Assembly: GCF_003123725.1 (NCBI RefSeq) | Contig: NZ_QETA01000005.1 | Coordinates: forward strand, 186,001-250,000 | DNA: 64,000 nucleotides | Source of the DNA: Corticimicrobacter populi | Lineage (GTDB): Bacteria > Pseudomonadota > Gammaproteobacteria > Burkholderiales > Burkholderiaceae_B | Reading direction: 5' to 3' | Shown: one piece after another, positions 1-10,359 of the stretch | Position numbering within the stretch: the stretch's first letter is position 1 | How the letters are laid out: each line of letters opens with the position of its first letter | Notes under the pieces: generated by a model | The model's input: only the letters and a program-made list of their open reading frames with translations | Told to the model about the DNA's origin: nothing | The model's database searches: none | Position numbers and translations under genes: made by a program

Positions 1-494
1 TTTTGCTGGCTGCATTCCAGAACTATGGCCTGCAGCCGGGTCCGTTCCTGTTTACCGGCAACCCTGAATTGGTATGGGGACTGATCGCATCCCTGTATAT
101 CGGTAACTTCATGCTGCTGGTGCTCAACCTGCCGCTGGTCGGCCTGTGGGTACGGCTGCTGTATATCCCCAAGCCGCAGCTGTATGCCGGCATCCTGGTG
201 TTTGCGATGATGGGTATCTGGGGTGTTTCCGGGTCGGTGTTCGACTTGGGGCTGATGGCGGTGCTAGGCTTGCTCAGCTATGCGATGCGGGTCTATGGTT
301 TTCCGATTCCGCCGCTGCTGATCGGGCTGATCCTGGTGCCGCTGGCCGAGAACCAGCTTCGCACGGCCCTGGCTGCAGGACAGGGGCAGCTATCCGTGCT
401 GGTCGAGACGCCTGTCTCAATGATCTTCCTGTCGCTGGCGTTGCTGTCCCTCTTCGTGCCCATTATTTTGCGTCGTCTGCGCACGGCAGCCTGA
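1..494 (+). CDS. tctA: Tripartite tricarboxylate transporter TctA subunit, C-terminal part (partial)
   Basis: The reading frame is open through the left edge of the window, so only about the last 163 codons are present and the TTG at position 3 is not a real start. The residues are almost all hydrophobic, with four or more membrane segments and a short basic tail (RRLRTAA). GNPELVWGLIAS followed by GNFMLLVLNLPLVGLW is characteristic of the C-terminal half of TctA, the large membrane subunit of TctABC tricarboxylate carriers. These import citrate-like acids together with a periplasmic binding protein. TctB and TctC would be expected upstream, outside the window. Family assignment is good; the substrate is unknown. 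Confidence 0.88.
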   Translation, partial: LLAAFQNYGLQPGPFLFTGNPELVWGLIASLYIGNFMLLVLNLPLVGLWVRLLYIPKPQLYAGILVFAMMGIWGVSGSVFDLGLMAVLGLLSYAMRVYGFPIPPLLIGLILVPLAENQLRTALAAGQGQLSVLVETPVSMIFLSLALLSLFVPIILRRLRTAA

Positions 495-540
495 TTGCTG
501 CTGTCTTGCGTGCAGGGGTGTTTGGTGGGCCGTAACCTTG

Positions 541-565
541 CTTGCCCAGTGGGTATGCGGGCAAG
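541..565 (+). terminator. Hairpin after tctA, possible terminator
   Basis: CTTGCCC (541-547) and GGGCAAG (559-565) form a 7-bp stem with an 11-nt loop between tctA and mqo. There is no clear T-run after it, so its role in termination is a guess. Confidence 0.35.
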
Positions 566-634
566 ATGCATCTGTCAAAGATACTATCGTGACTATATGT
601 TGGATTGGAAAATCTTATCCTTGACGAGGTGCAT

Positions 635-2350
635 ATGCGCAGAAAACTGATCAAATATCTGGCTGGTACCGTTTCCGTGGCTGTGCTGGCTTTTGGCCTG
701 TTTCTCTATTGGCCACTCTACGAGCGGTCAGTGCCGCCTGCCAGCAACGAGGAGCCTGTCGATGCCGTGCTGATTGGTGGTGGCATCATGAGCGTGACGC
801 TGGCAACCTATCTCCAGGAACTGGAACCGGACTGGCAGGTGTACATGTTCGAGCGGCTTGATGAGGTTGCGCTCGAGAGTTCCAATGGCTGGAACAATGC
901 CGGTACGGGGCATTCCGGCTTTGCCGAGCTGAACTACACACCCGAGGCTCCTGATGGCTCCATCGAGACTGGCCGGGCCGTCGATATCGCCGAGCAATTC
1001 GAGGTGTCGCGACAGTTCTGGGCGCATCAGGCCGAGCAGGGACGCCTGCCGTCGCCGCCCGATTTCATCAATCCGACGCCGCACATGAGTTTCGTCTGGG
1101 GTGATGAGAACATCGAGTACCTGCGCAAGCGCCATGCGGCACTGGTTCGTCATCCGCTGTTCTATGGCATGCAGTACTCCGAGGACCCTGAGCAGATTCG
1201 CCAATGGGCACCCCTGCTGATCGAGGGACGTGATCCGGCGCAGAAAGTGGCCGCGACCTATATGCCTCTGGGTACTGACGTGAACTTCGGCGTGATCGCC
1301 ACGCAATTGACCCAGGCACTGCAACGTAATCCGAACTTTCATCTGGGCCTTGCGCACGAAGTGACGGCCCTGCGCCAGAACGACGACAAGACCTGGAACG
1401 TGACTGTGCGGGATCTGGAAACGGGGCAGGAGAGTACGATCAAGTCGCGCTTTGTATTTATTGGTGCGGGCGGTGCGTCACTCAAGCTGCTGCAGATGTC
1501 GGGCATCCCCGAGGCACGCAATTACGCCGGCTTTCCGGTGGGGGGGCAGTTCCTGGCATTCGATGCGCCGGATATCGCCGGACGCCATGATGTGAAGGCC
1601 TATGGTCGTGCCGAAACGGGCTCGCCACCGATGTCGGTACCGCATCTTGATGCCCGCAAGCTTGATGGCAAGCCCGTGGTTCTGTTCGGACCATTCGCGC
1701 TGTACAGCACCAAGTTCCTCAAAGAGGGGTCATGGTTTGATCTGTTTTCGTCGGTCAATCACGATAACCTGGGTGGCATGTTGCGCGTGGGTCTCGATAA
1801 CCTGGATCTGGTCAGTTACCTGATGGGGCAGGCCATGCTGTCGGACACCGATCGACAGGCCGAGTTGCTCAAGTATTATCCTCAGGCGCATCCCGAAGAC
1901 TGGCGATTGGTGACGGCAGGCCAGCGAGTACAGGTGATCAAGCGGGATCCGGAGCAGGGCACCGTGTTGCAGTTCGGCACCGAGGTCGTGGCCGATCGCG
2001 ACCATACCATCGCTGCGCTGCTGGGCGCATCCCCTGGTGCTTCGACCTCGCCACCCATCATGCTGCGGGTGTTGTCCCAGGCATTCCCGGAGCAGTTCGA
2101 GACACGCTGGAAAACACGCCTGACCGAGATCATTCCCTCCTACGGGCGCAAGATCAACGACAGTGCTGCCTTGACCAACGAAATTCGCAGGGCAACGAGC
2201 CAGGCACTGCAGTTGCCGTATCTTGACGTGCTGACAGAAGGCAGCGATGGCACCGCTGCCGACCCGGATAGCAGCACGGCAGGAGAGGTTGAGTTGCCAG
2301 TGGCTGGCGGGCGTCCCGGTCATCAGGAAACCGAGTTGCAAGCCTTGTAG
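635..2350 (+). CDS. mqo: Malate:quinone oxidoreductase, membrane-anchored
   Basis: Mqo oxidises L-malate to oxaloacetate with FAD and passes the electrons to the quinone pool, the quinone-linked alternative to NAD malate dehydrogenase in the TCA cycle. The start chosen is ATG 635, preceded by GAGGT, rather than the TTG at 605. Residues 1-35 form a hydrophobic anchor with basic N-terminus ([10 protein letters not shown], then a membrane span). The FAD-binding GGGIMS lies near residues 48-53, followed by the family signature [12 protein letters not shown] and, late in the protein, LLGASPGAS. The protein is 571 residues, longer than the roughly 490-550 of most Mqo. The extra length is the N-terminal anchor plus an acidic, Gly/Pro-rich tail of about 40 residues. 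The gene stands alone and ends before a strong terminator. Confidence 0.95.
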   Translation: MRRKLIKYLAGTVSVAVLAFGLFLYWPLYERSVPPASNEEPVDAVLIGGGIMSVTLATYLQELEPDWQVYMFERLDEVALESSNGWNNAGTGHSGFAELNYTPEAPDGSIETGRAVDIAEQFEVSRQFWAHQAEQGRLPSPPDFINPTPHMSFVWGDENIEYLRKRHAALVRHPLFYGMQYSEDPEQIRQWAPLLIEGRDPAQKVAATYMPLGTDVNFGVIATQLTQALQRNPNFHLGLAHEVTALRQNDDKTWNVTVRDLETGQESTIKSRFVFIGAGGASLKLLQMSGIPEARNYAGFPVGGQFLAFDAPDIAGRHDVKAYGRAETGSPPMSVPHLDARKLDGKPVVLFGPFALYSTKFLKEGSWFDLFSSVNHDNLGGMLRVGLDNLDLVSYLMGQAMLSDTDRQAELLKYYPQAHPEDWRLVTAGQRVQVIKRDPEQGTVLQFGTEVVADRDHTIAALLGASPGASTSPPIMLRVLSQAFPEQFETRWKTRLTEIIPSYGRKINDSAALTNEIRRATSQALQLPYLDVLTEGSDGTAADPDSSTAGEVELPVAGGRPGHQETELQAL

Positions 2351-2376
2351 ACAAGACAAGGCCAGGGCAGAAATGA

Positions 2377-2406
2377 AAACGCCCAGCTGGTAACAGCTGG
2401 GCGTTT
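2377..2406 (+). terminator. Intrinsic terminator of mqo
   Basis: AAACGCCCAGCTG (2377-2389), loop GTAA, CAGCTGGGCGTTT (2394-2406): a perfect 13-bp stem 27 bp after the mqo stop. The stem has an A-run at its base on one side and TTT on the other, so it could also act on the minus-strand tRNA transcript. Confidence 0.8.
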
Positions 2407-2412
2407 AATCTG

Positions 2413-2488
<76 letters not shown>

Positions 2489-2503
2489 ACGCGAAGAAGC
2501 GGA

Positions 2504-2533
2504 ATAATAAACCGCACTCTTCAGGCCTGTCAA
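2504..2533 (-). promoter_or_regulatory. Sigma-70 promoter of tRNA-Phe
   Basis: On the minus strand, a consensus TTGACA (2528-2533) is followed 18 nt later by TATTAT (2504-2509); TTATTA gives a 17-nt spacer. Transcription would start a few bases before the tRNA at 2488. Confidence 0.75.
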
Positions 2534-2711
2534 ATGGTTTTTGAAGGAAAGTCGACATCGATGTTGCAAGGTCGTCTTGGCAGTGGCCCGGAATCTACTG
2601 CCAAGACGTCAAGGGTTGTGACAGATCAACAGAGAAAGCACGCGTGGCACGTATCATCGTGGTGACGGCGGATGTCTGCATTTGAGAACAGTTTTTCTTC
2701 AGTTGCATGAA

Positions 2712-2740
2712 TTTCCATAAGCTGTCAAGCGGTCTATAAT
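2712..2740 (+). promoter_or_regulatory. Probable sigma-70 promoter of hemA
   Basis: TTTCCA (2712-2717), 17-bp spacer, perfect TATAAT (2735-2740). A start near 2747 gives a 36-nt leader to the ATG at 2783 and leaves no room to translate from the in-frame TTG at 2753. Confidence 0.55.
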
Positions 2741-2782
2741 CTATAGAAAATATTGCTTTCAAACTCGCAATCGCTGCAACCT

Positions 2783-4057
2783 ATGTCCGTCCAGGTTCTC
2801 AGTCTTGGTCTCAACCATGTATCGGCACCCGTCTCGGTGCGCGAGAAGGTGTCCGTGCCCCTTGATGTCATCAAGCCGGCACTGGCAGGCCTGCGTGCGG
2901 CCTTTGGCGGTGCAGTGCGCGAGGCTGCCATCCTGTCGACCTGTAACCGCACCGAGATCTACTGTGCGGCCGAGTCCCATGCCGTAGAAAAAGTGCCGCT
3001 CTGGCTGGCAGAGTTCAACAGCCTCGATGCCGGCAGCCTGCAGCCCCACCTGTATCGCCACAGCGGCGATGAAACCGTGCGCCATGCTTTCCGCGTCGCC
3101 AGTGGGCTGGACTCGATGGTGCTGGGCGAGCCGCAGATCCTGGGGCAGATGAAAGATGCCGTGCGTGTCGCAGGCGAGGCTGGCACGTTGGGTACGCTGT
3201 TGCATCAATTGTTCCAGCGTACGTTTTCCGTTGCCAAGGAAGTCCGTTCGCAGACCGCCATCGGGGCCCATTCGGTCTCCATGGCTGCTGCCGCAGTGCG
3301 GCTGGCCGAGCGTGTATTCGGTGACCTGAGCGAAACCCGGACCCTGTTCATCGGGGCGGGCGAGATGATCGAACTCTGTGCCACGCACTTCGCGGCCCAG
3401 CGGCCGCAGGCCATGATGGTGGCCAACCGGACGCTTGAGCGTGCCGAGTCGCTGGCCAACCGGTTCAACGCCGATACCATGCGCCTGTCGGACTTGCCAG
3501 AACGGCTGGCCGAATACGACGTGGTGGTGTCCTGTACGGCCAGTTCGCTGCCGATCCTGGGGCTGGGCATGGTCGAGCGCGCTACCAGCATGCGTCGGCG
3601 CAAGCCCATTGTCATGGTCGATCTGGCAGTGCCGCGAGATATCGAGCCCGAAGTGGCGCGGCTTGACGACGTTTACCTCTACTCGGTCGATGACCTGGGC
3701 CGTCTGGTCCAGAGTGGTGCGGATGCGCGCAAGGCGGCCGTGGTGCAGGCCGAAGCCATCATCGAGACACGAGTGCGCAATTTCATGCACTGGCTGCAGG
3801 CCCGTGCAGCAGTGCCGGCGATCGTCGATCTGCATCGCTCGGTTGACGATCTGCGCCAGTTCGAACTTGATCGCGCACGCCGCGCCCTGGCGCGTGGTGA
3901 CGATGCCGAGGCTGTGCTGGAGCAACTGGCCTATGGCCTGACCCAGAAATACATGCACGGCCCGCTGGCCGCGCTGCATCACGGCAGTGATACCGAGCGC
4001 CAGCAACTGCTGGCCATGCTGCCGCGCCTGTTTCCCCCACTCGACCAGCGCCGTTAG
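2783..4057 (+). CDS. hemA: Glutamyl-tRNA reductase
   Basis: HemA reduces glutamyl-tRNA(Glu) to glutamate-1-semialdehyde with NADPH, the first committed step of C5 haem biosynthesis. Visible: N-terminal [13 protein letters not shown]; catalytic cysteine (about residue 54) in [27 protein letters not shown]; the NADPH domain with [11 protein letters not shown]; and a C-terminal dimerisation helix region. The 424-residue length fits the family. ATG 2783 was chosen over TTG 2753 because of the promoter position and the usual start of the family, although no strong Shine-Dalgarno is seen. hemA followed by prfA and prmC is a classic proteobacterial order. Confidence 0.97.
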   Translation: MSVQVLSLGLNHVSAPVSVREKVSVPLDVIKPALAGLRAAFGGAVREAAILSTCNRTEIYCAAESHAVEKVPLWLAEFNSLDAGSLQPHLYRHSGDETVRHAFRVASGLDSMVLGEPQILGQMKDAVRVAGEAGTLGTLLHQLFQRTFSVAKEVRSQTAIGAHSVSMAAAAVRLAERVFGDLSETRTLFIGAGEMIELCATHFAAQRPQAMMVANRTLERAESLANRFNADTMRLSDLPERLAEYDVVVSCTASSLPILGLGMVERATSMRRRKPIVMVDLAVPRDIEPEVARLDDVYLYSVDDLGRLVQSGADARKAAVVQAEAIIETRVRNFMHWLQARAAVPAIVDLHRSVDDLRQFELDRARRALARGDDAEAVLEQLAYGLTQKYMHGPLAALHHGSDTERQQLLAMLPRLFPPLDQRR

Positions 4058-4207
4058 CGCCGCTGTCCGACCCGCAGTACAGTATGCGCTGCGCGCATGA
4101 CTGTGTGCCGGCCGTGGACGGGACGCGACGGCGCTTGCACAGTTCTCCGCCTTTATCATTTTGCCTGGTCGCCGGCTCCCGTCGCCGCCGCGACGGAGAC
4201 CCTGAAG

Positions 4208-5287
4208 ATGAAAGCATCCATGCGCAACCGGCTGGAGCAACTGTCGAATCGCCTGCTGGAGATCGACGCGTTGCTCGCCGAGCCCGATGCGGCCGACGAT
4301 ATGAACCGCTTTCGCAAAATATCGCGTGAACGGGCCGAACTTGAGCCGGTGGTGATGGGCTATCAGGCCTTTGCCTGCGCAGAGGCCGATATTGCGGCTG
4401 CCCAGGAGATGCTGGATGATCCTGAGTTGAAGGACATGGCGCAGGAAGAGTTGCTGGCCGGACGCGAACGTCTGGAACGGCTCGACAGTGAGCTGCAGAT
4501 CCTGTTGCTGCCGCGCGATCCCGATGACGGACGTGGCGTGTTTCTGGAAATCCGGGCCGGCACGGGCGGTGATGAGAGTGCCCTGTTTTCCGGTGACCTG
4601 CTGCGCATGTACACACGTTATGCCGAGCAGCAGGGCTGGCGCGTTGAACTGATGTCGGAAAGTCCTTCCGAACTGGGTGGTTACCGGGAAGTGATTGTGC
4701 GCCTCGATGGCGAAGGCGTTTATGGCCAGCTCAAATTCGAGTCGGGTGCGCACCGGGTACAGCGCGTGCCGGCGACCGAATCTCAGGGGCGCATCCATAC
4801 GTCGGCCTGCACCGTAGCCGTGATGCCGGAGGCCGACGAGACCAGCGACATCGTGATCAATACCAATGACCTGCGGATTGATACTTTCCGTGCCAGCGGC
4901 GCGGGAGGGCAGCACGTCAACAAGACGGATTCGGCCGTCCGTATCACTCACTTGCCGACGGGGCTGGTGGTGGAGTGCCAGGATGATCGCTCGCAGCACC
5001 GCAATCGCGACAAAGCCATGCAGGTGCTGGCTGCGCGGCTCAAGGACAAGGAGCAGCGCGAACGCCAGAGCAAGGAGGCTGCGCAGCGCAAGAGTCTGGT
5101 GGGGTCGGGAGATCGCTCTGAGCGTATCCGAACCTACAATTTTCCGCAGGGGCGACTGACCGATCATCGGATCAACCTGACGCTCTACAAGTTGCAGCAG
5201 ATCATGGATGGTGACATGAGTGAGCTGGTGCGCGCCCTGATCGCCGAGCACCAGGCCGAGCAACTGGCCGCATTGAGCCTGGAGTGA
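4208..5287 (+). CDS. prfA: Peptide chain release factor 1
   Basis: RF1 recognises UAA and UAG stop codons and triggers release of the finished protein. The codon-recognition PAT tripeptide is seen in [14 protein letters not shown], and the GGQ that reaches the peptidyl-transferase centre is in [13 protein letters not shown]. The protein is 359 residues, the normal size. The start is ATG 4208, with GGAG about 8 nt upstream; the frame is open further upstream but has no family resemblance there. Its Gln in GGQ is expected to be methylated by PrmC, encoded by the next gene. Confidence 0.97.
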   Translation: MKASMRNRLEQLSNRLLEIDALLAEPDAADDMNRFRKISRERAELEPVVMGYQAFACAEADIAAAQEMLDDPELKDMAQEELLAGRERLERLDSELQILLLPRDPDDGRGVFLEIRAGTGGDESALFSGDLLRMYTRYAEQQGWRVELMSESPSELGGYREVIVRLDGEGVYGQLKFESGAHRVQRVPATESQGRIHTSACTVAVMPEADETSDIVINTNDLRIDTFRASGAGGQHVNKTDSAVRITHLPTGLVVECQDDRSQHRNRDKAMQVLAARLKDKEQRERQSKEAAQRKSLVGSGDRSERIRTYNFPQGRLTDHRINLTLYKLQQIMDGDMSELVRALIAEHQAEQLAALSLE

Positions 5288-5292
5288 GCGCC

Positions 5293-6153
5293 ATGGGTGT
5301 TGATGCGACAGCCATGCCGGAGCGTGGCGCAGTGACTGTGTCAACTGTGCGATCGCTGACTGCCGCCTGTCGCCTGCCTCGACTGGAAACGCGCATGTTG
5401 CTGGAGCAGGCCTTGCGTCGGCCGCGCGCCTGGTTGCTGGCCCATGATGATGAGCCGTTGCCGGAGGCTGCCGTGCAACTGTTCCTGGAGTGGGTGCGGC
5501 GGCGCGAGGCGGGTGAACCCATGGCCTATCTGCTGGGCGAGCGTGAGTTCATGGGATGGATGTTCGAGGTTACCCCGGACGTGCTGATTCCCCGGCCGGA
5601 TACCGAGACGCTGGTTGCCACTGCGCAGGACATTATCCGTGATCGTCCCGCAGTTCGGGTGCTTGATCTGGGAACGGGCAGTGGTGCGATTGCCATATCG
5701 CTGGCGTTGATGTGCCCGGATGCGGTCGTTTATGCCAGCGATGCCAGCCGTGCTGCATTGGCGGTGGCCCGGCGCAATGGTGAGCGGCTGAATGCGGCTG
5801 TACAGTGGCACCAGGGTGACTGGTATGCGGCGCTGGCTGATGTGGAACCGGGTTTTGACCTGATCGTCTCCAATCCTCCCTATATTGCGAGCGAGGATCC
5901 GCACCTGGCGCAGGGCGATCTGCGCTTTGAACCGACCACGGCTTTGACGGATGGGGCTGATGGCCTGCAGGCTTTGAGAGCGATCGTGCAGGGCGCGGGC
6001 GCATGGCTGAAGCCTGGGGGCTGGCTCTGGCTGGAGCATGGCTGGGACCAGGCGCAGGCTGTCAGGGCATTGTTGCTGACGTATGGTTTTGCCGAAGTGG
6101 GCAGTCGGTGCGACCTGGCGGGTATCGAGCGGATTTCGGGTGGACGGCGATGA
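5293..6153 (+). CDS. prmC: Release factor glutamine methyltransferase
   Basis: PrmC (HemK) methylates the GGQ glutamine of RF1 and RF2 using S-adenosylmethionine. The SAM-binding loop VLDLGTGSGAIAISLAL and the catalytic NPPY motif (IVSNPPYIASED) are both present, together with the N-terminal helical domain. The start is ATG 5293, with GGAG at 5281-5284 that overlaps the end of prfA. A GTG at 5284 also overlaps the prfA stop, so translation coupling is likely whichever start is used. Length about 286 residues. Confidence 0.95.
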   Translation: MGVDATAMPERGAVTVSTVRSLTAACRLPRLETRMLLEQALRRPRAWLLAHDDEPLPEAAVQLFLEWVRRREAGEPMAYLLGEREFMGWMFEVTPDVLIPRPDTETLVATAQDIIRDRPAVRVLDLGTGSGAIAISLALMCPDAVVYASDASRAALAVARRNGERLNAAVQWHQGDWYAALADVEPGFDLIVSNPPYIASEDPHLAQGDLRFEPTTALTDGADGLQALRAIVQGAGAWLKPGGWLWLEHGWDQAQAVRALLLTYGFAEVGSRCDLAGIERISGGRR

Positions 6154-6296
6154 TGCGTGCGGCTGTGGGCGTCTGAGCAGCAGGTCGATTGCTGCCAATA
6201 CGCAAGCGGCGTAGGGGATTGCCCCCATGGCAGTCCGGACGGGTTTACACTGGTCCGTTGGTTTTCAACAGACATTGGATACATGAGGTGCAAGCA

Positions 6297-6623
6297 ATGA
6301 GCGAAATTCAGGATTTCATCCGCAAGACCGTGACCGATCATCCCGTCGTGCTGTTCATGAAGGGGACGGCGCAGTTTCCCCAGTGCGGCTTTTCCGGTCG
6401 TGCCATCCAGATTCTGAAGGCCTGTGGCGTCAAGCAACTGATCACGGTCAATGTGCTGGAAGATGAAGAGGTCCGCAACGGTATCAAGACATTCTCGAAC
6501 TGGCCGACGATTCCGCAACTCTACGTCAAGGGTGAGTTCATCGGCGGTGCCGACATCATGGGCGAAATGAGCGAGAGCGGCGAACTCAAGACGTTGCTCG
6601 ACGAGGCGGGAGCCACCGCCTGA
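6297..6623 (+). CDS. grxD: Monothiol glutaredoxin, Grx4 type
   Basis: Small (108-residue) CGFS-type glutaredoxin that carries and transfers [2Fe-2S] clusters and works with glutathione. The active-site CGFS is in [14 protein letters not shown], followed by the glutathione-binding [16 protein letters not shown] and the GGAD region. ATG 6297 is preceded by GAGGTG. The stop codon overlaps the ubiX start by one base (TGATG), so the two are translated together. Confidence 0.96.
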   Translation: MSEIQDFIRKTVTDHPVVLFMKGTAQFPQCGFSGRAIQILKACGVKQLITVNVLEDEEVRNGIKTFSNWPTIPQLYVKGEFIGGADIMGEMSESGELKTLLDEAGATA

Positions 6624-7192
6624 TGGCTGCGCGCAGGCTGGTCATCGGGATCAGCGGTGCCACGGGGGCCATCCATGCGGTGCGCATGTTGCAGGTGCTG
6701 CGCGCCCAGACCGATGTCGAAACCCATCTGGTGGTGTCGGCATCGGGGGTGCTCAATATCCGGCATGAGCTGGACATGTCGCGCCAGGAGATTCATGCGC
6801 TGGCCGATCATGTCTACAGTGTGCGCGACGTGGGGGCAGCATTGGCCAGCGGCGGCTTCCATACCGATGGCATGATCGTGGCTCCGTGCTCGATGAGAAC
6901 CCTGGCTGCCATTGCTCATGGCCTGTCCGACAATCTCCTGACGCGGGCTGCAGATGTCACGCTCAAGGAGCGGCGTCGTTTGGTGCTGATGGTGCGCGAG
7001 ACGCCTTTCAACCTGGCGCACCTGCGCAATATGACGGCTGTCACGGAAATGGGTGGCATCGTATTTCCGCCCCTGCCGGCTTTCTATTACCGGCCTGCGT
7101 CCATTGAGGAGATGGTGGACCATACGGTTGCCAAGGCGCTGGATCTGGTAGGCATCAAGGTGGCCGGCCCGGAATGGACAGGCACCCTTTAA
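6623..7192 (+). CDS. ubiX: Flavin prenyltransferase UbiX
   Basis: UbiX joins dimethylallyl phosphate to FMN to make the prenylated flavin used by UbiD-type decarboxylases, as in ubiquinone synthesis. The start of the FMN-binding fold is seen in [17 protein letters not shown], followed by [19 protein letters not shown] and the [14 protein letters not shown] segment typical of the family. 189 residues is the usual size. Last gene of the hemA-to-ubiX run. Confidence 0.95.
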   Translation: MAARRLVIGISGATGAIHAVRMLQVLRAQTDVETHLVVSASGVLNIRHELDMSRQEIHALADHVYSVRDVGAALASGGFHTDGMIVAPCSMRTLAAIAHGLSDNLLTRAADVTLKERRRLVLMVRETPFNLAHLRNMTAVTEMGGIVFPPLPAFYYRPASIEEMVDHTVAKALDLVGIKVAGPEWTGTL

Positions 7193-7208
7193 GGGGTGGG
7201 CCGCGCAA

Positions 7209-8486
7209 TCAGAGTGTGTGGCGTCGGTCGCCTCGCGCGAAGCCCTGCAGCGATGCGGGCAGTCCCCGGCTCAGTGCCAATACCTTGAACAGTTCCCCCA
7301 TCTCGGCTTCGCCCAGCAGTTTCTGGACCGGGCCGACAGCCTGCGCGTACAGTGCCGTTTCGCGCGGATCGAGTTCGGACAGCAGTTCGGGCAAGCCTGC
7401 ATTCATCAGGAATCGTCCTTGCGAGGTGTAGCCTGACACATCCAGCCCGGCACGCAGTGCTGCATCGGCCATGGCGGTGAAGTCGACGTGCGCTGTGATG
7501 TCCTGTAGCCCCGGCAGCAGCAGGGGATCAGGGTGGGCGTGGTGGCGATAGTGGCACATCAGGGTGCCAGTGGCTCGCTGTGGGTGGTAATACTCGTGCT
7601 GGGGGAAGCCGTAATCGATCAATAGCGCCGCACCACGCTGCAGCCAGCGGCCCATCTGGCCGATCCAGGCTTCGGCTTGCAGGTTGATTTCGGTACGGTA
7701 GCCGGGATAGGGCAGCAGCCGCTGCTCGATGCGTGTTGCCAGTGTGGCTTGCGCAGGCCTTGCCTGCCAGATGAAGCGGTCGTCGTCATCCAGCGCGATG
7801 CCGTATTCCACAGGTTGTGCGGGTGTCGACAGATCCTCGCTGTCGGCGATCCAGCCGACGATCTTGACTGGCATGGCATCAAGGACTTCATTGGCCAGCA
7901 CGCAACCGCTGAAGGCGTCGGGCAGTGCATCCAGCCACTCGACCTGATCCTGCCAGGGGGCCAGGCGCGCCTGCTGGCGCTGGCGCAGATCGGCCGAGAC
8001 TTCCAGAATGGAGTAGCGTACCGGCATGCCCATATGATGCAGCTCGGTCAGGACGTCTTCAGCCAGACGGCCGGTGCCGGCACCGAACTCCAGCACATGC
8101 AGGCTGTCGCAGGCTGTCAGGACCCGGGCGGCCTCGCGCGCCAGCGTCCGGCCGAAGAATGGGCTCAGTTCGGGCGCGGTGATGAAATCGCCGGCGGTGA
8201 CCTGAGGGCCGGAAGATGCAGGAGAAAGCTTGGCGCTACCGGCTGCGTAGTAGCCGAGCCCGGGTGCATACAGTGCCTGTTCCATCCATTGGTCGAAAGG
8301 CAGCCAGTCATCGTTCTGTCGGATCAGGGTGCGCAGGTGAGCCGACAGGCGTTCGCTGTGGGCCAGGGCATCGGGATCGGCAGGGGGCAAGGGCGGGCGT
8401 GAGGCGGAGGGCGGCGAAGAACGGTGCATGGGGTGTGTCGCGGTAGTCTGGCCGGGCGCTGTTGCGCCCGTGATGTCGATGGCCAT
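7209..8486 (-). CDS. MidA-family SAM-dependent methyltransferase (DUF185/NDUFAF7-like)
   Basis: Member of the protein-arginine methyltransferase family that includes mitochondrial NDUFAF7/MidA; the bacterial role is not established. Visible: GDFITAPELSPFFGRTLARE, the SAM loop VLEFGAGTGRLAEDVL, ILEVSADLRQRQ, the LANEVLDAMPV segment and LIDYGFPQHEYYHP. About 425 residues. ATG 8486 is chosen over TTG 8501; no good Shine-Dalgarno separates them, so the exact start is uncertain. It converges with ubiX (16 bp apart). Confidence 0.85.
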   Translation of the reverse strand: MAIDITGATAPGQTTATHPMHRSSPPSASRPPLPPADPDALAHSERLSAHLRTLIRQNDDWLPFDQWMEQALYAPGLGYYAAGSAKLSPASSGPQVTAGDFITAPELSPFFGRTLAREAARVLTACDSLHVLEFGAGTGRLAEDVLTELHHMGMPVRYSILEVSADLRQRQQARLAPWQDQVEWLDALPDAFSGCVLANEVLDAMPVKIVGWIADSEDLSTPAQPVEYGIALDDDDRFIWQARPAQATLATRIEQRLLPYPGYRTEINLQAEAWIGQMGRWLQRGAALLIDYGFPQHEYYHPQRATGTLMCHYRHHAHPDPLLLPGLQDITAHVDFTAMADAALRAGLDVSGYTSQGRFLMNAGLPELLSELDPRETALYAQAVGPVQKLLGEAEMGELFKVLALSRGLPASLQGFARGDRRHTL

Positions 8487-8498
8487 TGTAGACCGAGA

Positions 8499-8533
8499 CA
8501 AAAAAATGCCGGCCCCTGAAATGGGGCCGGCAT
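8499..8533 (-). terminator. Intrinsic terminator of the RNA helicase gene
   Basis: ATGCCGGCCCC (8506-8516), a 6-nt loop, and GGGGCCGGCAT (8523-8533) form a perfect 11-bp stem. On the minus strand it is followed by a T-run (8499-8506), as expected downstream of the helicase stop at 8581. Confidence 0.88.
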
Positions 8534-8580
8534 GGCATCCGGCTGTAACGGCAGGGTCTGCCCTGCCTCAGGTCGTATGC

Positions 8581-10134
8581 TTAGTGGGCAGGACGCGGGT
8601 TGCGGCTGCCTTCGCGACGGGGGGCCGGCTTGCCGGCGCGGCGGTCCGGCGCATGGCCTTCGGCACGGCGGGGTGCGCCGGGCTTGCCGGGGCGCGAAAA
8701 ACCGCCGGGACGGTCGCCCTGGCGTGCGGCGGGCTTGTCGCCGTAGCGGTTGTCCCGGTCAAAGGCCGGCTTGCTGTGGCGGGGGGCGCTGTCGCCGCCC
8801 AGTTCTGCTGCATCCGGGAAACGCGGGCCACCACGCGGCGTGTCGCCAAAGGGGCGGCTGGCCGGTGCGCGGTCGCTGAAGCTGCGCTCGCCATAGGGTT
8901 TGCCGGGACGGCTGCGGGCACCCTCGGGGCGGCCCTGGCCAGGACGGCCACCGGGACGCGGCTTGCCGCTGCGCGGGCCGGATGGGCGTGCCGCGGCGCG
9001 CGGCTCCAGGCCTTCAATGGTCTGGGGGGGAATCGGCCGGCCGATGTATTGCTCGATGCGGCGCACTTTGTGACGCTCTGCATGGACAGCCAGCGTGAAG
9101 GCCAGGCCATCACGACCGGCGCGACCGGTACGACCGATGCGGTGCACGTAGTCTTCGGCCTGCATGGGCAGATCATAGTTGATGGCGTGGCTGATGCCCT
9201 GCACGTCGATGCCGCGAGCGGCCACGTCGGTGGCCACCAGAATGCGCAACTGGCCGCGTTGCAGCTGGGTCAGTGTGCGGGTGCGCTGGCGTTGGCTCAT
9301 GTCGCCATGCAGCGCTGCTGCAGCAAAGCCCTGTTCGGCCAGCTTGTCGGCCAGATCGTCGGCACCACGCTTGGTGGCGGTGAAGACGATGGCCTGGCTC
9401 ATGTCGACATCGCGCAGCAGGTGGTCCAGCAGGCGCATCTTGTGGCTGTGGTCATCGGCGAACAACACGCTCTGGGTGATGTTGGTGTGTTGCTGGCGCT
9501 GGTTGGAGATATCGATGCGTTGCGGATCGCGCATCATCTTCTGCGCCAGGCGCGCCACCGTGCCGTCCAGCGTAGCCGAGAACAACAGTGTCTGGCGTGC
9601 GGCAGGCGTGCGCTCGACGATGTTTTCGATGTCTTCGATGAAGCCCATGTCGAGCATGCGGTCGGCTTCGTCCAGCACCAGGGTGTGTACCGACGACAGG
9701 TCGACGCGGCGCGATTGCAGGTGATCGATCAGGCGGCCGGGTGTGGCAACCAGTACGTCCACGCGCTTGGACAGGGCGCGCAGTTGCGCGCCGTAGGGCA
9801 TACCGCCGACGGCGGTCGTGCAGCGCAGGCCGGGCAGGTTCTTGCCGTAGTTCTGGGTGGCGGCGTGGACCTGCAGCGCCAGTTCGCGGGTGGGGGTCAG
9901 CACCAGCACTTGCACGCCCTTGCCGCCATTGGCGGGCTTTTGGGAGATGCGTTGCAGTGCGGGCAGCATGAAGGCGGCGGTCTTGCCGCTGCCGGTCTGC
10001 GACGAGACCATCAGGTCATGGCCTTCGAGTGCAGGCGGGATCGAGGCCTGCTGCACGGAGGTGGGGGCAGTGAAACCGGCTTCACGCAATGCGGAAAGCA
10101 ATACAGGGGCCAGCCCCAGGTCTTCAAAAGACAT
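8581..10134 (-). CDS. rhlE: DEAD-box ATP-dependent RNA helicase, RhlE type
   Basis: ATP-driven RNA unwinding enzyme. All core motifs are visible in order: Q-motif region (FTAPTSVQQASIP), motif I SSQTGSGKTAAF, Ia PTRELALQ, II LDEADRMLDMGF, III SAT, and VI HRIGRTGRAG. After about residue 380 comes a long basic tail rich in Arg, Gly, Pro and Lys with repeated KP/RPG units, an RNA-binding extension common in beta- and gammaproteobacterial RhlE. The start is ATG 10134 with AAGGA upstream; the family start MSFEDLGL fits. About 517 residues. A roughly 220-nt leader precedes it. Confidence 0.93.
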   Translation of the reverse strand: MSFEDLGLAPVLLSALREAGFTAPTSVQQASIPPALEGHDLMVSSQTGSGKTAAFMLPALQRISQKPANGGKGVQVLVLTPTRELALQVHAATQNYGKNLPGLRCTTAVGGMPYGAQLRALSKRVDVLVATPGRLIDHLQSRRVDLSSVHTLVLDEADRMLDMGFIEDIENIVERTPAARQTLLFSATLDGTVARLAQKMMRDPQRIDISNQRQQHTNITQSVLFADDHSHKMRLLDHLLRDVDMSQAIVFTATKRGADDLADKLAEQGFAAAALHGDMSQRQRTRTLTQLQRGQLRILVATDVAARGIDVQGISHAINYDLPMQAEDYVHRIGRTGRAGRDGLAFTLAVHAERHKVRRIEQYIGRPIPPQTIEGLEPRAAARPSGPRSGKPRPGGRPGQGRPEGARSRPGKPYGERSFSDRAPASRPFGDTPRGGPRFPDAAELGGDSAPRHSKPAFDRDNRYGDKPAARQGDRPGGFSRPGKPGAPRRAEGHAPDRRAGKPAPRREGSRNPRPAH

Positions 10135-10359
10135 GGTGTTCCTTTTATCACACGGGTTATCGATCATCGTGCCGACCGGATCAACCGTGTGCGCCCGCAC
10201 AGTGCAGCAGGCGTCAGGAAAAAGGTCAGGGAGCGATGGGGGCAGCAGGGTGCTGCGCATTTACCGAAAGAGCGATGCTGCGATTTACCTGTCTGGCAAT
10301 CAGTGCGGCATCTGTCTCTATTCTGTTGAACAATGTGATGTTTGTTCAGGCAATCGGGG

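Noticed and set aside
2759-5344. Long minus-strand frame (861 codons) opposite hemA and prfA
   Set aside because: No recognised domain; it is antisense to two certain genes with full motifs. Long open antisense frames are expected in high-GC coding DNA.
8428-10329. Plus-strand frame of 633 codons across the helicase gene
   Set aside because: Antisense shadow of rhlE, low-complexity Ala/Gly/Val; the opposite strand has all DEAD-box motifs.
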